A DNA stretch of 64,000 bases from Gallaecimonas sp045291545 (lineage in GTDB: Bacteria; Pseudomonadota; Gammaproteobacteria; Enterobacterales; Gallaecimonadaceae), in assembly GCF_045291545.1 (NCBI RefSeq), contig NZ_CP149514.1, forward strand, positions 1,922,001-1,986,000. Direction: 5' to 3'. Below the pieces are notes generated by a model. It saw nothing but the letters and a program-made list of their open reading frames with translations. It had not been told where the DNA came from and ran no database searches. A program made the position numbers and the translations under genes. Below are positions 7,733 through 16,776 of this stretch, in pieces. Position 1 is the stretch's first letter. Each line of letters starts with the position of its first letter.

Positions 7733-10700
7733 TCAACGGTGGCTTTCATCAAACTCCGGTTTTACGTCTCCGGCATGATGTTGGCCATCAATGGCTTCTG
7801 CCTTTAAGGGCTTAACCGGCTGCTTGGCCTGCTGTTGCTGCAGATAATGTATCGCCGCCGACAGCTGCGCATCTTTGCCTTCATAAGTGGCGTGAGGCAG
7901 GTTGTTGACCTTAATATCCGGGGTTACCCCATGGCCTTCGATGATCCAGTTGCCACCGGTCTCAAACTGCGGATATTCCGCCACCCGCGCCATACCAAAG
8001 TCGCTCAAAGAATTACGGCCACTGAGCCAAACTCCGGCACCAGCAGTACGCATACCGATGAGCGGTGCCAGTTTCAGCGCCTTGATACCCGCCGAGAAGG
8101 TTTCACCGTCAGAGTAAGTCACCTGATCTGTCAGCACGGCCAGATGGCCCCGATAGCTCTGCTGCATGTTGGTGTTGATGGCACCACGGGTTGGTTGCCA
8201 GAACATCCACACCCGGCGCAGCAGTTTCTCGATGATCCACGAGTCAATGTTGCCGCCACGGTTTCGTCGCACATCGATGATCAGCCCCTGCTTATTCAGG
8301 TTGGCATAAAACTCCCGGGCAAAGTTTTCGATATCACCTTTACCCATGGCATACAGGTGCAGGTAACCAATTTTGCCATCCGTCGCCTTGGCTACTTTGT
8401 GGGCATTGCCATTGACCCAGTCCAGATAACGCAACTGCATATTACGGCGAATACTGACCGGATAAACGATGGTTTTCAGAGCATCCCCGTCCCGCTTCAG
8501 CCCCAGCAGTACTTGCTTGTCGGCGGTGTTACGCAGCGCCTCAGTGACATCCGCCAGGGTTTTCACTGGCCGGCCATTGACTGCGCTGATCAGATCCCCT
8601 TGCCGCGCATTAACGCCTGGGCGCGCCAGGGGCGCCGCCTCATCCGGCAACTCAGGGTCGGTTTGGTAGATGTGGCCTATCACCACGCCATCGTTGGTTT
8701 GTTGCAGGCGCGCCCCCAGGGACGCCGCACTGGCCGCTTCTGCATCGCTGGGGGTGTCACCCGGGCGCACCTGTGAGTGCAAGGCGTCCAGGCCACTGAT
8801 CATCTGTCCCAGCAAGTCGCTCAGTTCATGGCGGTCAGTGAGCCGGGCCAGCAGCGGCGTGAAGCGCGCTTTGACCGCATCCCAGTCAACACCGTGCATA
8901 TTGACGTCATAGAACGAGTTCTTATGCATCAGCCAGGCATCGTTGAACATCTGCCGCCATTCATCCATCGGGTTAATGGCCAGCTGCCACTGCCCGGCTT
9001 GGACCTGCTTATGGCTGAGATCCTTGGGTAGGGTGTTGGCAGCATCGACAATCAGCATTTCTTCGGGCTTGCTCTGCTTGCGTACAAACAGTTTCTTGTT
9101 GTCGGCAGACAAGCTGTAGTCAGCGATGTCAGGCGCTACCGTATGCACCTTCGCCCAGGGGCCGATACTGACCGTTTTGAGGCTGGAGTTACCCTCAGCG
9201 GTGCTGTCGAGCATCCACAAATGCTTGGCTGTAGCCTTGAGCTGCTGATAGTTACCGGCGGGTACCGGCACTTCCCAGAGGCGCTGTGCCAGCCCCTGCC
9301 AGTTTACCTTCAATGAAACCTTACCCTGCTCTTTACTGTCATCTTGAGCGGGCTTTTGCAGCTCATTGGGCTTTTCGAACGGGAAGGTACCCTGGTTATC
9401 CAGTGACAGGGCATAAATCTGGGTACGGTGGTTGAATACCGGGCCCAGGTTACGGTCACCCCAGGGCGAGCTTGGCGTTGCATTAAAGTGACGATTGGAC
9501 AGGAAATACAGCCAGTGGCCATCTGTACTGAAGGCCGGCGAGAAGGATTCATACTTGTCGCTGGTCAGTACCTGATGGTGGCCATTACGAATATCGATAA
9601 GCTGGATCTGGGGCCGCATGTTGTTGATCAGAGCCGAGCCAACGGCCACAAAGCGGCTATCAGGCGACCAGGCTATATCACCAAAGGCCCCCAGACCATT
9701 GCCGTTTTTCAAGAGCAACCGGTTATGGTCACGTTTTAGATCCAGCAGCCACAGCTTGCCGTCATTATCAGAATGCAGCAGATAACGACCATCCGGTGAC
9801 AAATGCAGATCAAAGCGCAGCGTGTGGCCATCATGTGTCAGGGCCTTGGCACCATCACTGCCGTCTGCCGGAAAGCGCCAGATCTCCTGCTGCCCGCTGG
9901 CATCACAGATGGCGTAAACCCATTTGCCGTCTTTACTGAGTACCGCATCACGCACCCGGCTGTGAGCCGGCGCGGCAACGCTCACCAGACGCTCGCCCTG
10001 AGTACCGGCAATGGCCACCTGACCACGGGCGGTAATGGCAACTTTGGCTCCATTGGGGGCCAGCGTTGCTGAAGTTGCATATTTCAGCGGATCTTTGAGC
10101 CAGCGAGTCTGTCGGTAGGGAAAGTCTGATTGCAACAGAATATTCAGCGGCTGGGCTTTACCGGATGCCAAATCCAGCATCACCAGATCAGCGCCCAGCT
10201 GGAAGACTATACGCCCCTGATTCAGTACCGGCGAACGTACCGGCCAGTCGGTGTAATGGGTTAACTGCTTGCGGTCACTGCCATCAGCGGCCATAGACCA
10301 AAGGTTAGGATTACCGTCCGCGTCAGAAACGTAATAAACCCGACCCGCGTAGGCCATTGGCTCGCTGACCGAGCCCGGGTCGCTCAGATGTAACGCTTCA
10401 TCATTGCTGCCGAGGGTATAACGCCACAGCTGCCCCTGCGCACCACCGCGGTACACTTTGAGGTGATCGCCAGTCACTTGCAGGCCAAAGCGGGTGAAAT
10501 ACAGGTACTTGCCATCCTGACTGACCGCCCCTTCCGAGGCATCGGCCAGCGGAATATCCTGGGCTTTTAAGGTCTGTGGGTCGACTTCCCGAAGAATAAA
10601 GTAACTGGACGGCCCCACGGCATTATCAGTGGCATAGAGAATTTTGCCGTTTTTGGTCCAGCCTTGCAGCCGGACCCGGCTGTTTTCAAAGGTCACCCGG

Positions 10701-11005
10701 CGCGGCACACCACCACTGATGGGCATCACATAGACTTCAGGAGCCCCTTCATAACTGGCGACAAAAGCCACGGTTTTAGCGTCGGGCGACAACGCCGCCT
10801 GGCTTTCCTGATCCGGCTGAGACGTCAGTCTGCGGGCGTGCTTGTCGCCAAGGTGCTCTACCCATAAATCACCTTCAGCGGTGAATACCAGTGTATTTGC
10901 GGACAATGCCGGATCACGATAATAGCCCTGGCCGCTGCTGGCAGCGGTTGCCATCGAAGACATGGCCAGCAAACAGCAAGCCATGGAATAACGCAGTTTC
11001 ATCAC
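7733..11005 (-). CDS. Periplasmic tricorn-like S41 family protease
   Basis: Large exported serine protease of the tricorn/C-terminal-processing-protease class (1090 residues). A signal peptide ends near ATAA. The N-terminal two thirds carry repeated beta-propeller (TolB/WD40-like) blades such as QAALSPDAKTVAFVASY and DIAWSPDSRFVAVGS. A PDZ domain follows (about 770-860), then the S41 core with the predicted nucleophile serine in VTYSDGETFSAG (about residue 965). In archaeal tricorn this architecture degrades oligopeptides; here a periplasmic peptide-processing role is inferred. An AGAGG-type ribosome-binding site supports the start. It is a single-gene unit, divergent from the GGDEF-EAL gene. 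Confidence 0.9.
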   Translation of the reverse strand: MMKLRYSMACCLLAMSSMATAASSGQGYYRDPALSANTLVFTAEGDLWVEHLGDKHARRLTSQPDQESQAALSPDAKTVAFVASYEGAPEVYVMPISGGVPRRVTFENSRVRLQGWTKNGKILYATDNAVGPSSYFILREVDPQTLKAQDIPLADASEGAVSQDGKYLYFTRFGLQVTGDHLKVYRGGAQGQLWRYTLGSNDEALHLSDPGSVSEPMAYAGRVYYVSDADGNPNLWSMAADGSDRKQLTHYTDWPVRSPVLNQGRIVFQLGADLVMLDLASGKAQPLNILLQSDFPYRQTRWLKDPLKYATSATLAPNGAKVAITARGQVAIAGTQGERLVSVAAPAHSRVRDAVLSKDGKWVYAICDASGQQEIWRFPADGSDGAKALTHDGHTLRFDLHLSPDGRYLLHSDNDGKLWLLDLKRDHNRLLLKNGNGLGAFGDIAWSPDSRFVAVGSALINNMRPQIQLIDIRNGHHQVLTSDKYESFSPAFSTDGHWLYFLSNRHFNATPSSPWGDRNLGPVFNHRTQIYALSLDNQGTFPFEKPNELQKPAQDDSKEQGKVSLKVNWQGLAQRLWEVPVPAGNYQQLKATAKHLWMLDSTAEGNSSLKTVSIGPWAKVHTVAPDIADYSLSADNKKLFVRKQSKPEEMLIVDAANTLPKDLSHKQVQAGQWQLAINPMDEWRQMFNDAWLMHKNSFYDVNMHGVDWDAVKARFTPLLARLTDRHELSDLLGQMISGLDALHSQVRPGDTPSDAEAASAASLGARLQQTNDGVVIGHIYQTDPELPDEAAPLARPGVNARQGDLISAVNGRPVKTLADVTEALRNTADKQVLLGLKRDGDALKTIVYPVSIRRNMQLRYLDWVNGNAHKVAKATDGKIGYLHLYAMGKGDIENFAREFYANLNKQGLIIDVRRNRGGNIDSWIIEKLLRRVWMFWQPTRGAINTNMQQSYRGHLAVLTDQVTYSDGETFSAGIKALKLAPLIGMRTAGAGVWLSGRNSLSDFGMARVAEYPQFETGGNWIIEGHGVTPDIKVNNLPHATYEGKDAQLSAAIHYLQQQQAKQPVKPLKAEAIDGQHHAGDVKPEFDESHR

Positions 11006-11203
11006 GGACCTCTTTATTGTTGTCTTTCCTTGATTAGCTGGCGTTCACGCTAGTCTGTACGGCTCGCCAGTGGAACCTCTCTGGGATGAACGGTGTGCAG
11101 ACACCGACTAATATCTATTCATGTTGTGATACCAGTCTGCCAGTAAGCAGTTGACGCTGCCAGTAAATGCAACCACAGTTATACTGATTAAAAAAGCCAC
11201 AAC
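11006..11203. promoter_or_regulatory. Divergent intergenic region (S41 protease / GGDEF-EAL)
   Basis: About 200 bp that must hold both divergent promoters. On the plus strand a TATACT -10-like element lies at 11180-11185, but no good -35 is correctly spaced. No clear operator was recognised. Confidence 0.4.
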
Positions 11204-13198
11204 ATGGATACCATGGCCCAGCATCGAGCGAAGTTAAGCAGACGCCTTATTATTCAGACCGTCGGTCTGAGCTTTGTGATGATGCTACTGATCATCCCCA
11301 TCCAGTATCTGCGTGATAAACACAGTGCCGAACAGCAGGTTCAGGCCAGCATGACCCAGATCCGCGATGGCTACATGCCGGCATTAGCAGCCGGGATCTG
11401 GAACTTTGATCGTGAGCGGGTTGCCTTGAGCCTAAAGGGCCTGATCCAGCGGCCCTTTGCCAGCTACGCCGAAGTAACCGGCGACATGACCTTATCGGTT
11501 GGCCGGAAACCCCGCAGTGCGCTGCAGGTGCTCTACCCTATTCGCACCACAGACGGCAAACACCTGGGTAACCTGGCTGTGGCCTTTGATGAAACCGCCA
11601 TTGCCGACGCCGCCTGGAATAATGTCCGCAGCTCCTTTGTGACACTCAGTATTTACACACTACTACTCTCTGGCTTGCTGCTCTGGCTGGTACAACGGAC
11701 AATTACCAGCCGCCTGTTGCGGTTGTCTAATTTTGCCCAGGGCTTACGGTTGGAGAACCTGGAAGAAGGACCAAGCCTGTATTTGGAACGCAGCGCCGAC
11801 GAGCTCGACCAACTCACCAAAAACCTGCTGGATATGCGTAATCAGTTGGCAACGGACCGGGACGCCCTACGCCGCTTCGAGCAAGAACTGGCCCGTAAAG
11901 CCAACGAAGACCAGCTGACCGGCCTGCCAAACCGTTTCAGTTTTCTGGAAAATCTTTACCCGGCGATGGATCGCCAAACGCCGTTTGCGCTGATGTTCAT
12001 CGACCTCGATGGCTTTAAAAAAGTCAACGACAGCCTCGGCCACAGTGTCGGTGACGAACTGCTTAAACAAACAGCAAGACGTTTACGCGAGCTAACCGGA
12101 GACAGCGTCTTTTTGGCCCGCTACGGTGGCGATGAGTTTGTGCTGCTGTTTCCCAGGCCACAGCTGGACGGCGTCCGGCTCCTGGCAGATAAACTGACCG
12201 CCGGTTTTTCCCGGCCTTTTAAAGTCAGTGGTAACTTACTGTACCTGTCGGTCAGTATTGGTATTGCCCGTTACCCGGAAGATGCCGACTCCAGCGAGGA
12301 GCTGATCAAACGGGCTGATGTGGCCATGTACCAGGCCAAAGCCATGGGCCGCTCCCGCTATTTGTTCTTTGACCAGCACCTTTACGACAACATGCTCAAG
12401 AAAATGGTCCTGGAAGACAAACTGCGCGAATCAGTACGCAGTAAAAGCTTCCAGTTGGTCTATCAACCCATATTCAGTGTGCAGCGCCAGCGTATCAGTT
12501 ACGTCGAAGCGCTGCTGCGCTGGCCTCACGCCAGCCCCGATCGCTTTATTCCGCTGGCCGAAGAAACCGGGCTGATTTTGCCGCTGGGGCTGTGGGTGCT
12601 AGAGCAAAGCCTGGCGCAGCTGGCACAGTGGCACCAACAGGGCGAAAAAATTCGCTTGTCGGTCAATGTATCAACAGAGCAGCTACACCAGCATGACTTT
12701 GCCGAACAGGTCCTTAAACGTATCCATGAGGCTGGTGTGTCGCCGGTCTTTATTCAGCTGGAAATTACCGAAACGGCCCTGCTGGAAAAACCGGACATCA
12801 GCCTGAGTAACATCGAAGCACTGCGTGAACAGGGGATACGCATTTCTTTGGATGATTTTGGCACCGGCTACTCGTCACTGTCGCACCTGCAACTGATGCC
12901 CATTGACAGCCTGAAAATAGATAAGAGCTTTGTGGCCAGAATAAGCGAGTCGGCGCGCGACAAAGCGTTGTTCGAGGCGGTAATCAACCTGGCCAAGGCC
13001 ATGGACTTGGAAATCACCGTTGAGGGTATCGAGAGCGCCGAACAAGCCAGTATGGCAATAGCCCTGCAAACGGAGTATCTGCAGGGCTATTACTTTGCCA
13101 AACCGGTGCCGGCCAGTGAGTTAGTGCTTAGTCAGCACGCTGCGCCAGTTGGCGGCGGATCTGCTTTAACTCCAGACGCGAATAGCGGTATTCAATAA
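11204..13198 (+). CDS. Membrane-bound GGDEF-EAL cyclic-di-GMP enzyme
   Basis: Dual-domain c-di-GMP protein. Order: TM helix about 15-36, periplasmic sensor about 37-140, TM helix about 143-165, a HAMP-like/coiled-coil linker, GGDEF domain (RYGGDEF, 308-312), EAL domain (EAL at 435-437). The GGDEF core is intact, but no RxxD inhibitory site stands before it (GDSV instead), so product inhibition is unlikely. EAL motifs look complete: EALLRW, NVS, EITE, DDFGTGYSS, KIDKSF, VEGIE. Both activities are therefore possible; which dominates is unknown. No good ribosome-binding site precedes the ATG; a second ATG lies at 11213. The 3' end overlaps nlpI by 71 bp tail-to-tail. Confidence 0.9.
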   Translation: MDTMAQHRAKLSRRLIIQTVGLSFVMMLLIIPIQYLRDKHSAEQQVQASMTQIRDGYMPALAAGIWNFDRERVALSLKGLIQRPFASYAEVTGDMTLSVGRKPRSALQVLYPIRTTDGKHLGNLAVAFDETAIADAAWNNVRSSFVTLSIYTLLLSGLLLWLVQRTITSRLLRLSNFAQGLRLENLEEGPSLYLERSADELDQLTKNLLDMRNQLATDRDALRRFEQELARKANEDQLTGLPNRFSFLENLYPAMDRQTPFALMFIDLDGFKKVNDSLGHSVGDELLKQTARRLRELTGDSVFLARYGGDEFVLLFPRPQLDGVRLLADKLTAGFSRPFKVSGNLLYLSVSIGIARYPEDADSSEELIKRADVAMYQAKAMGRSRYLFFDQHLYDNMLKKMVLEDKLRESVRSKSFQLVYQPIFSVQRQRISYVEALLRWPHASPDRFIPLAEETGLILPLGLWVLEQSLAQLAQWHQQGEKIRLSVNVSTEQLHQHDFAEQVLKRIHEAGVSPVFIQLEITETALLEKPDISLSNIEALREQGIRISLDDFGTGYSSLSHLQLMPIDSLKIDKSFVARISESARDKALFEAVINLAKAMDLEITVEGIESAEQASMAIALQTEYLQGYYFAKPVPASELVLSQHAAPVGGGSALTPDANSGIQ

Positions 13199-14027
13199 AG
13201 TCCTGCACATTGGTCGCCAGAGACAGCTTGAAGAAATTAATCGCTTCGCCCAAATGGCCACGAGCCTGCTGCCATTTACCCAGATAGAAGTAAGCCTCAC
13301 AAAGCCGCTCGGCCAGTTCCCGGTTGGTACGAACGCCTTTTTTCAAGCCCGCCAGTAACTCCGGCTCGGTGATTTTACCGAGATAAAAATCCACTAACTG
13401 ATTGGCCCAGGCGTTGGTATCAAGACGGGTGGCATTGTAGGCCAGACGTGGCCCAGCTTCTTTCGGATGGGCCTTGGCATCAGCCAGATACAACCATAAC
13501 ACCCGATAAGGATCGCTGGGTTGGTGCGATAAAAACGTTTCCAGATCTTCGACCGCTAAAGCCGGGCGATTACCGTAATAAAGTGCAATACCGCGATTGA
13601 GATAGGCATAGTCATGCTTGGGATCAAGCTCGATCGCTGCATCCAGGTTTTCGTAAGCCTTTTCATACTCTTCTGCCGAGGTGGCCTGGATCCCCAGAAA
13701 GTTATAGGCGTCTGCCATAGTCGGTTGCAAATGCACCGCCTGGTTAAAGTCACGTCGCGCTAAAGCGCCTAACCCCATGGCATCAAACACCACGCCGCGA
13801 CGGTACAACAGCTCTGCCCGCTGCTCGTCTTTGAGCTTCGCACGAGTCAGTATTTCATCGAGCCGGGCTAGCTCGACTTCGGCCTGAAAAGGCACGGCAA
13901 CCGGCTCAGCCATGATCAGCTTGGCGGAGTTCTCACTCTGCTGAGCAGGTTTCGGCGTATTGGCACAACCGGCCAACAACAGCGGAATGACTACCGCCAA
14001 CGTTTTACGCATATCCATTGTTCTCAT
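13128..14027 (-). CDS. nlpI: NlpI-type TPR lipoprotein
   Basis: Outer-membrane lipoprotein with TPR repeats; in E. coli NlpI is an adaptor that brings murein endopeptidases such as MepS to the Prc protease. The lipobox LLAGC is present, TPR-like helices fill about residues 70-190 (LYRRGVVFDAMG, AYNFLGIQATS, AYLNRGIALYYGN), and length (299) is near E. coli NlpI (294). The start is ambiguous: in-frame ATGs at 14027, 14018 and 14012 all give a usable signal peptide. It follows pnp, as in E. coli. The tail overlaps the opposing GGDEF-EAL gene. Confidence 0.92.
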   Translation of the reverse strand: MRTMDMRKTLAVVIPLLLAGCANTPKPAQQSENSAKLIMAEPVAVPFQAEVELARLDEILTRAKLKDEQRAELLYRRGVVFDAMGLGALARRDFNQAVHLQPTMADAYNFLGIQATSAEEYEKAYENLDAAIELDPKHDYAYLNRGIALYYGNRPALAVEDLETFLSHQPSDPYRVLWLYLADAKAHPKEAGPRLAYNATRLDTNAWANQLVDFYLGKITEPELLAGLKKGVRTNRELAERLCEAYFYLGKWQQARGHLGEAINFFKLSLATNVQDFIEYRYSRLELKQIRRQLAQRAD

Positions 14028-14063
14028 GTTCCGCAGACCTTACATCCTGCCAGAAGCCCAAAC

Positions 14064-14090
14064 AAAAAGGGAGCACAAGGCTCCCTTTTT
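14064..14090 (-). terminator. Terminator after pnp
   Basis: Stem AAAAAGGGAGC / GCTCCCTTTTT with a 5-nt loop, read on the minus strand after pnp and before nlpI. nlpI probably needs its own promoter or read-through. Confidence 0.85.
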
Positions 14091-14107
14091 CAGTCACACG
14101 GACTGAC

Positions 14108-16261
14108 TCAGTCCTGCTCTGATTCGCTCACTTCAGCGTTGTCAGCAGTTTCAGTTGCAGCCACTTCTTCTACCGCCGGCTTTTCAAGCGCTTCTTTGAT
14201 GGACAAGCGCACACGACCCTGACGGTCCACTTCCAGGCACTTGACCTTCACTTCCTGACCCACTTTCAGGTGGTCAGCAACGTTCTCAATGCGCTCTTCA
14301 GCGATCTGGCTGATGTGAACCAGGCCTTCTTTGCCCGGCAAAATCGCTACAAAGGCACCAAAATCAACGATTTTGGTCACTTTACCGTCGTAGATCCGAC
14401 CTACTTCCACTTCGGCAGTCAGATCTTCGATACGGCGGATAGCCGCTTTCGCCTGCTCACCGTCGGTGGCGGCAATTTTGATGGTGCCGTCGTCATCAAT
14501 CTCAATGGTGGTACCGGTTTCTTCGGTCAGGGCACGGATCACGCTGCCGCCTTTACCGATAACATCACGGATTTTCTCCGGATTGATTTTCATGGTGTGA
14601 ATGCGCGGCGCGTAATCGGAAATATCGTCACGCGGCATAGCAATGGCATCGTCCATCACCTGCAGGATGTGCACCCGGGCACTGTAGGCCTGTTTCAGCG
14701 CTACCTGCATGATTTCCTTGGTGATGCCCTCAATTTTGATATCCATTTGCAGCGCAGTCACACCGTCACGGGAGCCGGCTACTTTGAAGTCCATGTCACC
14801 CAGGTGATCTTCGTCACCGAGGATGTCAGACAGCACCACAAAGTTGTCGCCTTCTTTGACCAGACCCATGGCAATACCAGCCACAGAGCTCTTGATCGGT
14901 ACGCCCGCATCCATCAGGGCCAGTGATGAACCACAGACGGAAGCCATGGAAGAAGAGCCGTTGGATTCAGTGATTTCTGATACCACACGCACGGTGTAGG
15001 GGAATTCTTCAGCAGACGGCATTACCGCCAGAACACCACGCTTGGCCAGGCGGCCATGGCCGATTTCACGGCGTTTGGGGCTACCGATCATGCCGGTTTC
15101 ACCCACGCAGTACGGCGGGAAGTTGTAGTGGAACAGGAAGTTGTCGGTGCGCTCACCGGTCAGCTCGTCGATGATCTGGGCGTCACGCTGGGTACCCAGT
15201 GTAGCTACAACCAGCGCCTGTGTTTCACCACGGGTGAAAATAGCGCTGCCGTGGGTGCGGGGCAGTACGCCAGTGGCCACATCCAGTGCCCGTACCATTT
15301 GCGGGTCACGGCCATCGATACGCGGCTCACCAGCCAGAACCCGACCACGAACCAGGGTTTTCTCGATTTTCGAGAACAAATCACCGGCTTCTTTAGTGTT
15401 CAGTTCCGGATCATCAGCCAGCAGCTGCTCCATCAACTCCGACTTGATGGTGCCGATTGCGGCATAACGCTCCATCTTGTCTTCGATACGGTAGGCGTCG
15501 CCCAGCTTATCCCAAACAGCTTCTTTGATTTTGTCTTTGAGGACGGTGTTTTCTTCTGGAGCACTCCAGTCCCACTTGGGCTGGCCTGCTTCAGCAGCCA
15601 ATTCGTTGATAGCGTTGATAACCGTCTGCATTTGCTCGTGGCCATACATGACCGCGTCCAGCATCACTTCTTCTGGCAGCAGTTCGGCTTCGGATTCCAC
15701 CATCAGTACCGCACCGGCCGTACCGGCAACAACCAGGTTCAGTTTGGAGGTTGCCAGTTCTTCGGTAGTGGGGTTGAGTACCAGATTGTCATTGATATAA
15801 CCAACGCGGGCAGCACCAATGGGGCCAGCAAAAGGAATACCTGACAACGCCAAGGCGGCTGAGGTACCGATCATCGCGACGATATCCGGGCTCACCTGCG
15901 GGTTGACCGAAACCACAGTGGCAACCACTTGCACTTCATTCTTGAAGCCGTTCGGGAACAGCGGGCGAATAGGCCGGTCAATCAGGCGGGCGGTCAGGGT
16001 TTCGCCTTCACTGGGGCGCCCTTCACGTTTGAAAAAGCCGCCCGGGATCTTACCAGCGGCATAGGTGCGCTCCTGGTAGTTCACGGTCAGCGGAAAGAAA
16101 TCTTTGGATTGGTCGGCTTCTTTTTTGCCAACAACCGAAACCATGACAACGGTGTCGTCCATGGAGGCAATAACAGCGGCGGTAGCTTGACGCGCAACAG
16201 CGCCGGTTTCCAGAGTGACGGTGTGTTGACCGTACTGGAAGGTCTTGATGATAGGTTTCAC
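14108..16261 (-). CDS. pnp: Polynucleotide phosphorylase
   Basis: 3'-5' phosphorolytic exoribonuclease of the RNA degradosome. Domain order: RNase PH 1 (about 1-140), all-alpha linker, RNase PH 2 (about 320-540), KH (IRDVIGKGGSVIRALTEETG), S1 (VGRIYDGKVTKIVDFGAFVAI), then an acidic tail. The 717 residues compare with 711 in E. coli. The start codon is GTG with an AAGGAA ribosome-binding site; the N-terminus KTFQYGQHTVTLETGA matches E. coli directly. It is downstream of rpsO, with a terminator in between, as in E. coli. Confidence 0.97.
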   Translation of the reverse strand: MKPIIKTFQYGQHTVTLETGAVARQATAAVIASMDDTVVMVSVVGKKEADQSKDFFPLTVNYQERTYAAGKIPGGFFKREGRPSEGETLTARLIDRPIRPLFPNGFKNEVQVVATVVSVNPQVSPDIVAMIGTSAALALSGIPFAGPIGAARVGYINDNLVLNPTTEELATSKLNLVVAGTAGAVLMVESEAELLPEEVMLDAVMYGHEQMQTVINAINELAAEAGQPKWDWSAPEENTVLKDKIKEAVWDKLGDAYRIEDKMERYAAIGTIKSELMEQLLADDPELNTKEAGDLFSKIEKTLVRGRVLAGEPRIDGRDPQMVRALDVATGVLPRTHGSAIFTRGETQALVVATLGTQRDAQIIDELTGERTDNFLFHYNFPPYCVGETGMIGSPKRREIGHGRLAKRGVLAVMPSAEEFPYTVRVVSEITESNGSSSMASVCGSSLALMDAGVPIKSSVAGIAMGLVKEGDNFVVLSDILGDEDHLGDMDFKVAGSRDGVTALQMDIKIEGITKEIMQVALKQAYSARVHILQVMDDAIAMPRDDISDYAPRIHTMKINPEKIRDVIGKGGSVIRALTEETGTTIEIDDDGTIKIAATDGEQAKAAIRRIEDLTAEVEVGRIYDGKVTKIVDFGAFVAILPGKEGLVHISQIAEERIENVADHLKVGQEVKVKCLEVDRQGRVRLSIKEALEKPAVEEVAATETADNAEVSESEQD

Positions 16262-16272
16262 GAAATTTCCTT

Positions 16273-16288
16273 AGGATCAGCCGATCCT
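16273..16288 (-). other. Short hairpin in the pnp leader
   Basis: AGGATC / GATCCT inverted repeat with a 4-nt loop just upstream of the pnp ribosome-binding site. E. coli pnp is autoregulated through RNase III cleavage of a leader hairpin; this stem is much shorter, so a regulatory role is only a suggestion. Confidence 0.35.
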
Positions 16289-16368
16289 TGCTTTTTTGGT
16301 CGTTTTACAATGCGCGCCCAAGTATATAGCAGCCAGCCAGGCAGAGGTAGTGTTTGCCTTTGAAACGC

Positions 16369-16395
16369 AAAAAAGGGAGCAAGCTGCTCCCTTTT
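16369..16395 (-). terminator. Terminator after rpsO
   Basis: GGGAGC / GCTCCC stem with a 5-nt loop, flanked by A and T runs, between rpsO and pnp on the minus strand. Confidence 0.85.
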
Positions 16396-16414
16396 TCTGA
16401 AACCCTGGCAGATC

Positions 16415-16684
16415 TTAGCGACGCAGGCCAAGTTTACCGATAAGGTCAGCGTAACGTTTAACGTCTTTCTTCTTCAGGTAGTCCAGCAGCTTACGACGCT
16501 GAGAAACCATACGCAGCAGACCACGACGGCTGTGGTGATCTTTTTTGTGCTGAGAGAAGTGACCTTGCAGGTGGTTGATCTGAGCAGTCAGCAGGGCAAC
16601 CTGGACTTCCGGGGAACCGGTGTCATTCTGGCCACGGCCGTGTTCAGCAACGATCTGAGCTTTGATTTCTGCATTTAGTGACAT
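16415..16684 (-). CDS. rpsO: 30S ribosomal protein S15
   Basis: Primary 16S rRNA-binding protein of the small-subunit platform. The 89 residues match E. coli S15 in length and sequence (GSPEVQVALLTAQINHLQGHF, KKDHHSRRGLLRMVSQRRKLLDYL). The ribosome-binding site is GGAG, about 8 nt before ATG. It lies between truB and pnp, and its 92-bp upstream gap should hold its promoter and leader. Confidence 0.98.
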   Translation of the reverse strand: MSLNAEIKAQIVAEHGRGQNDTGSPEVQVALLTAQINHLQGHFSQHKKDHHSRRGLLRMVSQRRKLLDYLKKKDVKRYADLIGKLGLRR

Positions 16685-16705
16685 GATTTACTCCTGATTG
16701 ATAAG

Positions 16706-16733
16706 GCGTAGCCGATCACTAATTCAGCTACGC
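16706..16733 (-). promoter_or_regulatory. Hairpin in the rpsO leader, candidate S15 autoregulatory element
   Basis: A 7-bp inverted repeat GCGTAGC / GCTACGC with a 14-nt loop stands about 20 nt upstream of the rpsO start. S15 represses its own mRNA through leader structures in several bacteria, and the structures differ between lineages. That this hairpin is such an element is inferred from position only. Confidence 0.4.
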
Positions 16734-16776
16734 AAGAGGCGCGCAGTTTACCCCAATGACAAGCAGCTGCCAAGGG

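Noticed and set aside
7835..8776. 313-residue plus-strand frame opposite the S41 protease
   Set aside because: Lies over the PDZ and S41 catalytic region, which is certain; no independent evidence.
11151..11185. TTGACG ... TATACT as promoter of the GGDEF-EAL gene
   Set aside because: The spacer is 23 bp, too long for sigma-70; only the -10-like element is kept as a weak note.
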